Of a DNA stretch of 64,000 nucleotides, positions 57,953 to 64,000 are shown piece by piece. Position numbers and translations under genes: made by a program. The first letter of the stretch is position 1; the number at the start of each line of letters is the position of its first letter. The DNA is from Epinephelus fuscoguttatus. Its lineage: Eukaryota; Chordata; Actinopteri; Perciformes; Serranidae. The stretch spans positions 22,353,207-22,417,206 of the forward strand of contig NC_064769.1 in assembly GCF_011397635.1 (NCBI RefSeq). Reading direction: 5' to 3'. The notes beneath the pieces are model-generated. The model was not told the origin of the DNA. It did not search any database and saw only the letters and a program-made list of their open reading frames with translations.

Positions 57953-59211
57953 TCAAACGTTTTGTTTTTTGTTGGGTGGGATTAAATCCTGGAGCCAGGC
58001 ATCAGAGGAGATGCTATCACTTCTCTCTCTTGTCTTCATTTTCTTGAGCTGGCTTTCAAGATCAACCACACACAACCTTACGGCGCTCTCGGCCTTTAGA
58101 CCGGCCATGAGGTTCTCGTCTTTGTCTTCATTCTTGTGTTGTTTATGAAATAGCGATGATGTGAAGGTGATGAAGGAAACTCCGCTGACACCGTCTTGCT
58201 TGTATACAGAAAAGGTTTATTACAAGAAGTACAGCATCAAATCAAGCACCTAAGATTGCCTGAGAGAGGGTTCAAAGCCAATATGAACTGCTCTGAATAA
58301 CAGCCCCAACTACCCTGCTTATATAGGTTGGTTGTTTTTGTGAAATGTCAGACAAAGATAAACAGATGACAGACAGACACCCTAGTTGGACTTCACCAAT
58401 TCTTGACCTAGGCCATAAATACCCTCTTGACCCTGGCCATATATTCCTTCTTGACCCTGGTCCCTTAACTGGTCATCTGACCCAGGGCGTCACAGTAGTG
58501 GTTTAGGCACCACACTTGCTATCCTCTTTGTCTTCAGCCACCTTCTCCTCTTTGTCTTCCGTCATTTCCAGCTGAACAATTTTCTGCTCAGCTTCCTTTA
58601 GAGAGAGATTCTCCTCTCTCTGTTGCCTGATCTTAGCCAGTTGGGAAGCTCTGGATTTCCTCCTCTCCTGTTTGAAGTAGAGTTGCTCCGTTTCCAGCTG
58701 CTCCTCTGCCTTTTTCAAGGCTGCTGCTGTCGCTCACTGTCCCTCCAGCTGTGATTGATGGGAGGTCTGAGATGTCTCCAGGGTCTTCTTATTCTCCTCC
58801 CTCTGTTTTCAGAGAGCTTTTCTTATCAGGCTCAGTGAATGATTCATTGCCTGAATTTTAGTGATTCGACTCTTGAGCGAGCATCAAATTCTGGCGTGTC
58901 CGTGTCAAGCAGTCTCACTGTAGTGTTTCTAGCTGCTGCACATGCCCGCCTGGTGGCACAGACCTCCCACTTCATCGAATCCAGCTCTGTTTGAAGGGTC
59001 TTTTTCTCTCTATCTTGGTCTCCAGCTTTTTCTCCGCACAGAGCTCCAACTTCTGTGGCTCCAGTTCCTTAATGACGACCTCTTTCTCACCATTTATCTG
59101 CTTGGATTTGACGTGCAGATTGTTATTAGCAGTGGTTCACTCCTTGTGCTCTTTCTGAATTTGAGCCATCTTGGTCAGCTTTTTCTTCACACAGAGCTTC
59201 AACTGCACCAT
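57953..59211 (-). pseudogene. Decayed coiled-coil coding sequence, unidentified
   Basis: On the minus strand, short open blocks of Lys/Glu/Leu/Gln-rich heptad-like sequence follow each other: MVQLKLCVKKKLTKMAQIQK near 59211, INGEKEVVIKELEPQKLEL near 59085, EEQLETEQLYFKQERRKSRA near 58710, LKEAEQKIVQLEMTEDKEEK near 58600, and NEDKDENLMAGLKAESAVRL near 58130, ending TGA at 57953. Several in-frame stops and frameshifts separate them. A 355-bp LTR-like insertion splits the last two blocks. No introns are evident, so it may be a processed copy or a repeat-borne ORF. I do not recognise the parent gene. Confidence 0.6.
58146..58500 (-). mobile_element. Solo-LTR-like insertion with 5-bp direct repeat
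   Basis: On the minus strand: TGTGACGCCC start (58494), a TATA box (CTATATAAGCAGG at about 58326), an AATAAA signal at about 58218, and an end GCTATTTCA at 58146. The 5-mer gttta flanks the block at 58141-58145 and 58501-58505. Promoter, poly(A) signal, TG/CA ends and length all fit a solo LTR. The last 6 bp before the right-hand repeat are unexplained. Confidence 0.65.
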
Positions 59212-59525
59212 CTAGAGTCATGTCTCAGTGGATGAAATTTGGAAATGATTGCTTTAATATTGCTTTAAGAGGGTGTGGCCTATTGCAGTAAATTTAAATT
59301 CTGAGACATTTCACCTTCACAGCAAATCACCAGTACGTCCTACAGAGCTGAAATTTCTTCAGCACATCCACTGAATTGTGACAAAGTTTATCTCACTGCA
59401 ATGTATAGTCAATTCAGAAGTCCATCACTCTATATTTTTAAGAATATAGAAAATTAATTAACATCTATAGCCACAAAAAGTCTTCATTCAATTGCAACCA
59501 AAATTGACACACACATTCTTTGGTT

Positions 59526-59877
59526 CCCACCGAGCATTTTTAGGTCTATTATACGTCTAATATACGTCTAAATGTTCCTTAGACGTCTAGTCTAAAATTG
59601 GTCTATCAGGGGAATAGAAAAGAAAGTTTTTTAGACGTCTAAATCTCGACTATATCTATACTATACTGTATATCGCTCAACGGCTATCATTATTATTTTA
59701 GTTATTTTAGTTAGTATTTGGAGATCAGTTATGCACCTTACAGTTGTTTTTTTAATTAATAGTTATCGAATACTGGATTAAAGTGCAAATTCCGTCTAAA
59801 AATAGACGGAATCCAGGAGGTTGAAATTAGGTCTAAAAAATAACTAGACGTCTAATATCCGTCTATTGCTCAGTGGG
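59526..59877. mobile_element. MITE with TAGACGTCTA-rich inverted arms
   Basis: Left cccaccgagcatttttaggtc and right attgctcagtggg are imperfect inverted ends. Inside, agacgtctaa and its inverse recur on both sides (59599, 59634, 59845). About 350 bp, non-coding. Confidence 0.65.
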
Positions 59878-60339
59878 TTATTAGATGTCACGTTTTAAAT
59901 GGCGTTCAGGTCGCTTTAATGGTTAGCCTGCAGTGATATTAAATTACTTGTTGTAATTTCTACTGTATGCGCAACATTTTCTATTTCATAATAATCTTTA
60001 ACCAAATGTCACCAAACCGGTAGAAAAAGATTTCTGCACACTTACATCTCTGCAGTGTTCCACTTTATTGTTGAGCTTTCAGTCTATTTGACCTTCATCA
60101 GAGCATAGGCAATCATTACAAAACTTGCAGGGTATGTTGAACAATAATGATGAACCACGTGTGAAATTATTTTTGAAATCGGTCAATAGGGAAGCACCAG
60201 TTCCAAACAAGTGCAACAGCCTTTTGCAACATTTCACTATAAATCAATGAGGGTTTGTTCAAACATCACCAAACTCAGTGGACTTCTTTAACTGAGCCAT
60301 TAGAGCATGTCACCACAATGTTTCTGCATTTGACCAATA

Positions 60340-60445
60340 GGAAGTGACAGAGTTTCCAAAGAAGAGCGTGGTCTAGTCGAGATTAGAAGACGAAGACAAA
60401 TTTGCCTTGCGGGACAATAAAGTTTATCTTATCTTATCTTATTTA
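60340..60445 (+). mobile_element. LINE/SINE 3' tail with (CTTAT)n
   Basis: gcgggacaataaagtttatc followed by CTTAT repeats, a typical tail of fish LINE-related repeats. No body recognised upstream. Confidence 0.5.
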
Positions 60446-60449
60446 AACG

Positions 60450-63110
60450 CAAATGAATGAGCATTTTTGTGACTATGATAAAACCTGTTGTTTATCTTTA
60501 ATACGGGCAGGAAGTTCCATGCTGGCTTGAACCCTGGGATTGCTGCTTGCAGCTATATCTATACTTGTTTTTATGACATCTTGTGTGCTAAAGAAATTCA
60601 AATTTAAACACGGGCGTATTTCCAGGTGGCAATTGGGCCCCCTCACCCCATAGGCCCCGGTGCAACCACACTGCCAGAGCTGTCCATATTTACGCCCCTG
60701 GTGAAGACCCAATTACAGAAGTTTACGCAGTCCATTGTTAATAAATGATAAATATAACTAAGGAAGTATCTATAATACCCATATTTATTAAGAGAAACTG
60801 TCAGGTTTACACAGTGACTTAAATGGAGCTGCCGTACACGTCAGCATCGGTCTCACTGCGGATCAGTCAGATCTATGATTCATCACTTCTGAGTAAGGTT
60901 TTCTAATGACAAGCAAAAATGTTTTGGGTGGTTGCCAGAGAGATTTTAAAAACCAGAGTAGGTCTCCTGCTGAAAGTCTTCAGATTTAGACTACATCTTT
61001 GTCCTCTGTACAGAACATGTGCTTCCTTAGTCTGTACACAATCAAACACCCAGAACAAATAAAGCTGAGAAACAGGGTATGAACAAACAAGAACATAGCA
61101 ACAACACAAGTATGTTACAGTGTGCTGATGCTATTTAAAGCAGTGATAACTGAGGGCAAAGCATTTTTTTTTTGCAGAGTAGTGTCCGTATCTATGGCCA
61201 GAGGGGAGAAGGGTGAGCATAGGTTGATGGGCTGGTCAGTGCTCTATGAGTGGTGGCAGTGTGAATGAGGGCTGAAAGACACGTTGGTGAATTTCAGGAG
61301 CTGGTATGTATGGTGAAATAGCAGGTGGCTCAGCACAGGAGGATGGGTTCAATAATGACGTTACAGAAGGAGCAGGTTTGACTGAGGGAGCCCTGAGTTT
61401 GCGGATGAGTCTTGATTCTTTTTTCATATCACAGAGATTATAATCGACAAAGTACATAAAACATTTCCCAAGACAAACTCTGTGCGTAATTCACCAACAG
61501 TGCAGCACTCTATGACAGATGGGACTGAAGATGCGTCAGTGGGGCTGGACACTGTTTGCTCTGTGGATAGCAATTTTATTCCCTGTGAAGATTTCCTGTT
61601 CACAGACACGGCTTATCATGTCTTATCATTTATCCAAACTGAAACACAAACTCATCCTCAAGGATATTTGCCAAGGGTGACCACGGATCTGTGAACACAC
61701 CCAAGCCCCCCTAGTGTCTTACCAGATGGCCTCCAAGATAAAAGCAGTGATACTGCACTGGTTAATGCTGCTGCCTGCGGAGGAGCTACATCACCTGATT
61801 TGCTCTCTGCAGGATAACACTGGTACTCTTAGAGTCTTTCTGCCAGAAGCATGGCAGATTAGAGCGAGCATGCTGTATGTAACTTTCACTGAACAGCAGC
61901 TACTGTGACTACAAGTGAGAATTATTTAACGATAAATGCTAACACTTAGCTTAGCAGTAGCATATAGAAAAGAGTCATGAAGTTAGAGAAATTTAAAAAA
62001 TGTCAGCAACAGCAACATCTAGTCCCATCTATGCTAACTTTAGCTAACGTTAGCCACCTTGACTGGTCATACCAGACCACTTATGCTATAGGCTGTGAAA
62101 GCCAAACCGTTGAGTGTATTCAATTGAACAACAGTGTGTTTTCACCCTGAGTTCATCATTATATCTATAAGAGAATGAGTCTCCTATTTTGTCTTTTAAA
62201 AGTTGTAGAGTCTCGACAAAGGAAAAAGTCTAGAGGACTTTGAAGTTCAAACAAGTGTGATGAAGGTGCTCTTTGGTAGAGAACACAGAAGTGACACAAT
62301 CAGTAAAGTGAACCTAGACGTAGAACACGACTCATAAAGAGAGTGGTAAAAAAAAAAAAAAAAAAAAAGGTTTTCCGCCCAGGATTATGAATGTGGCCGT
62401 AGAGGAAAATCCGGAGAATGGAGGCTGAAGGAAGTGGGCTGATGGCAGAGGAGCAAAACAAGGTTGGAGAGGTTTGGCTGGCTGGGAGCGTGGCAGAAGA
62501 ACAAACAGGCAGGCAGGTAAGTGAAAGTCTAAATTGAATTCACAATTCAACAGTGGCTTGAAGCTTGACTGTACCACAGTGGTACACTCAACATTCTGGT
62601 GAAGACTGGAGAGGAGAGTCAGTGTTTTATACTGCAGGGCTGATTACTGGATGGTTCTCAGGTGAGCTGAATGAATGTAATCAGGAACCCAGGAGAGAGA
62701 AGGCAATGACAAAAAGCTCAAAAAAGAAGAAAGGACCAAGGCACTCTTTGGGCAAAATGTTAAAAGTGCTGGTACATGTTGAGATAAAAGTGGGTAACAA
62801 CCCACACGTAGTGGCACAGAGAGCCTTCTACACGTTGTAACCTGAAGCACAGTTTCCCCTTCAGTAAGCTGCAAAGTGATTGCTAACACCTGGTGATTGC
62901 AAACACCTGAGCAAGAGGCCAGAAGACAAGTGACAAATGTAAAGTATGATCACTAAATGGCTTTACAATGTGTCTAGAGGGAAAAAACAGTAGGACAAAA
63001 TACACAACAATGTAGTTGTACAAACAAAAACACAGTAAAGAAAATGAACTTTTAATAATAATAACTTTCACATGAGTCAGGGAACACCTCGGATATAAAA
63101 GGAAAGTGAG
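60450..63110. other. Intergenic sequence without recognised genes
   Basis: Only short unrelated open frames. An 80-bp piece near 60617-60702 with hAT-like cgggcgta / tacgcccctg ends and a poly-A run at 62347-62367 were noted. Confidence 0.4.
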
Positions 63111-63114
63111 AGCT

Positions 63115-63515
63115 AGAGATGAATGCTATTATAAATGATGAATCATTGGAAGATCTGTGTGAAGGGGGACATAAAGTAACGAATAGCACACTATTGAAAG
63201 AGCTCAACTGGAAATTAAAAATGAGGTATTTTAGAACACGTCTCATTGTGTCAAAGTGTGATAGCAGTGACACAAATCTGTGCTGGAGGGATTGTTCACA
63301 GGTTGCAGATCTCACACATTTTTTGGCACTGTTTAAACTTGAAGACATACTGGAAAAGGATTCATACACAGGTACTCACCACTTTGAACACTGACTCCCC
63401 ATAAGACCTATTGTTTTTTTTATTTTAGGAGCAACCCCCGATGGAGCAATGGGTAAGAGAAAGGCTTACTTGCTGCATATTCTTTTATTGGTTGCAAAAA
63501 AAATGACAACTCTAT
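63115..63515 (+). mobile_element. L1-like LINE ORF2 C-terminal remnant
   Basis: Plus-strand peptides LKELNWKLKMRYFRTRLIVS, CWRDCSQVADLTH, then after a frameshift FWHCLNLKTYWKRI, and further on GKRKAYLLHILLLVAKK. They resemble the C-terminal part of fish L1-clade ORF2 (C-W-x-C...H-x-FWHC zinc-binding tail). Frames are broken. Confidence 0.7.
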
Positions 63516-63539
63516 CTTAAACTTGTAATAACTGATATC

Positions 63540-63640
63540 AACTTCCTATTTTATTTTATTTTGCTTAATTTAATTTAATTCCATTTAAATTAATTGTAAT
63601 TTATTTTATTCTATTTTATTTTATTTTTATTTTTGGCAAT
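63540..63640. repeat. (TTTTA)n-like AT-rich tract
   Basis: Degenerate ATTTT/TTTTA/AATTT pentamers downstream of the L1-like fragment. Confidence 0.8.
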
Positions 63641-64000
63641 ACTAATCAATTAAAGTTTTGGTTTTTTTTAGACTTTTTATGCGGAAGCACATGTTGCCAT
63701 GATTTCTAATTTGTATGTTTCCTTTGCCTAACTGTGAATACTTTTATCTATTTCTTGACATAGTAACATTGTATAATTCAGATTTCAATAAACATTTTGT
63801 TCAGAAATTATTCACTCTTTCATATGCATAGATGAAATTCATGCAGACATCAGGAAAAATTACACGAACATGTAAACTATTCATTGTATTCATGTCAAGT
63901 TTATTATGTCATGCTGTGTAGGGCGAGAGATATTTCACCGGAAAAGCTAAAATTAAAAAAAAGAAATCCAAACACGTCTTTCTATGTAGATACAAGGAGA

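Noticed and set aside
61230-61700. Possible exons of an unknown gene
   Set aside because: Open frames of 61-73 residues on both strands, but no domain, no consistent splice sites and no reading-frame continuity.

Overview
The window is vertebrate nuclear DNA, almost certainly from a percomorph-type teleost fish. Genes have many small exons with GT-AG introns. The proteins are clear vertebrate orthologues. The interspersed repeats are fish-like: Tc1 and hAT remnants, a Rex3/RTE LINE, L1-like and L2-like LINE pieces, tRNA-derived SINEs, TTAA-flanked foldback elements, and long CA/GT and CT microsatellites. I cannot name the species.

Three protein-coding genes can be reconstructed, all on the minus strand. 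(1) 4317-24183 (5' untranslated exon near 30948-31060): camkk2, Ca2+/calmodulin-dependent protein kinase kinase 2. It has 16 coding exons that join in frame into 579 residues. (2) 33400-35812 (5' UTR exon near 36531-36610): snrpd3, spliceosomal core protein Sm D3, 3 coding exons, 127 residues. (3) 42627-49079: adora2a, adenosine A2A receptor, 4 coding exons, 465 residues. Splice phases match at every junction in all three.

The rest is intron and intergenic sequence filled with mobile DNA. At 1-4.3 kb (downstream of camkk2) there is a 2.1-kb hAT-type element with a perfect 8-bp target duplication and a second hAT MITE nested in it. The camkk2 introns carry a foldback element, a Rex3/RTE LINE, a tRNA-type SINE, a hAT-like MITE, and a SINE with a perfect 17-bp target duplication. 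The camkk2 5' intron and the camkk2-snrpd3 intergenic region hold three copies of a second TTAA foldback family. An L1-like ORF2 fossil lies just upstream of the snrpd3 promoter. A Tc1 remnant lies between snrpd3 and adora2a. The adora2a introns hold a third TTAA element and a foldback-in-foldback nest. From 49.1 to 64 kb no gene is recognised. That region holds AT-rich and CT/CA repeats, a Tc1 remnant, L2-like LINE pieces, a decayed coiled-coil coding sequence interrupted by a solo-LTR-like insertion, a MITE and another L1-like fragment.

The three genes have unrelated jobs (Ca2+/AMPK signalling, splicing, adenosine signalling), and nothing suggests they work as a unit. Their linkage is of evolutionary interest, because human SNRPD3 and ADORA2A lie on 22q11.2 and CAMKK2 on 12q24. 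I did not find a convincing new biochemical system. The most unusual signal is the set of nested, TTAA-flanked, long-inverted-repeat elements inside the introns of all this DNA.
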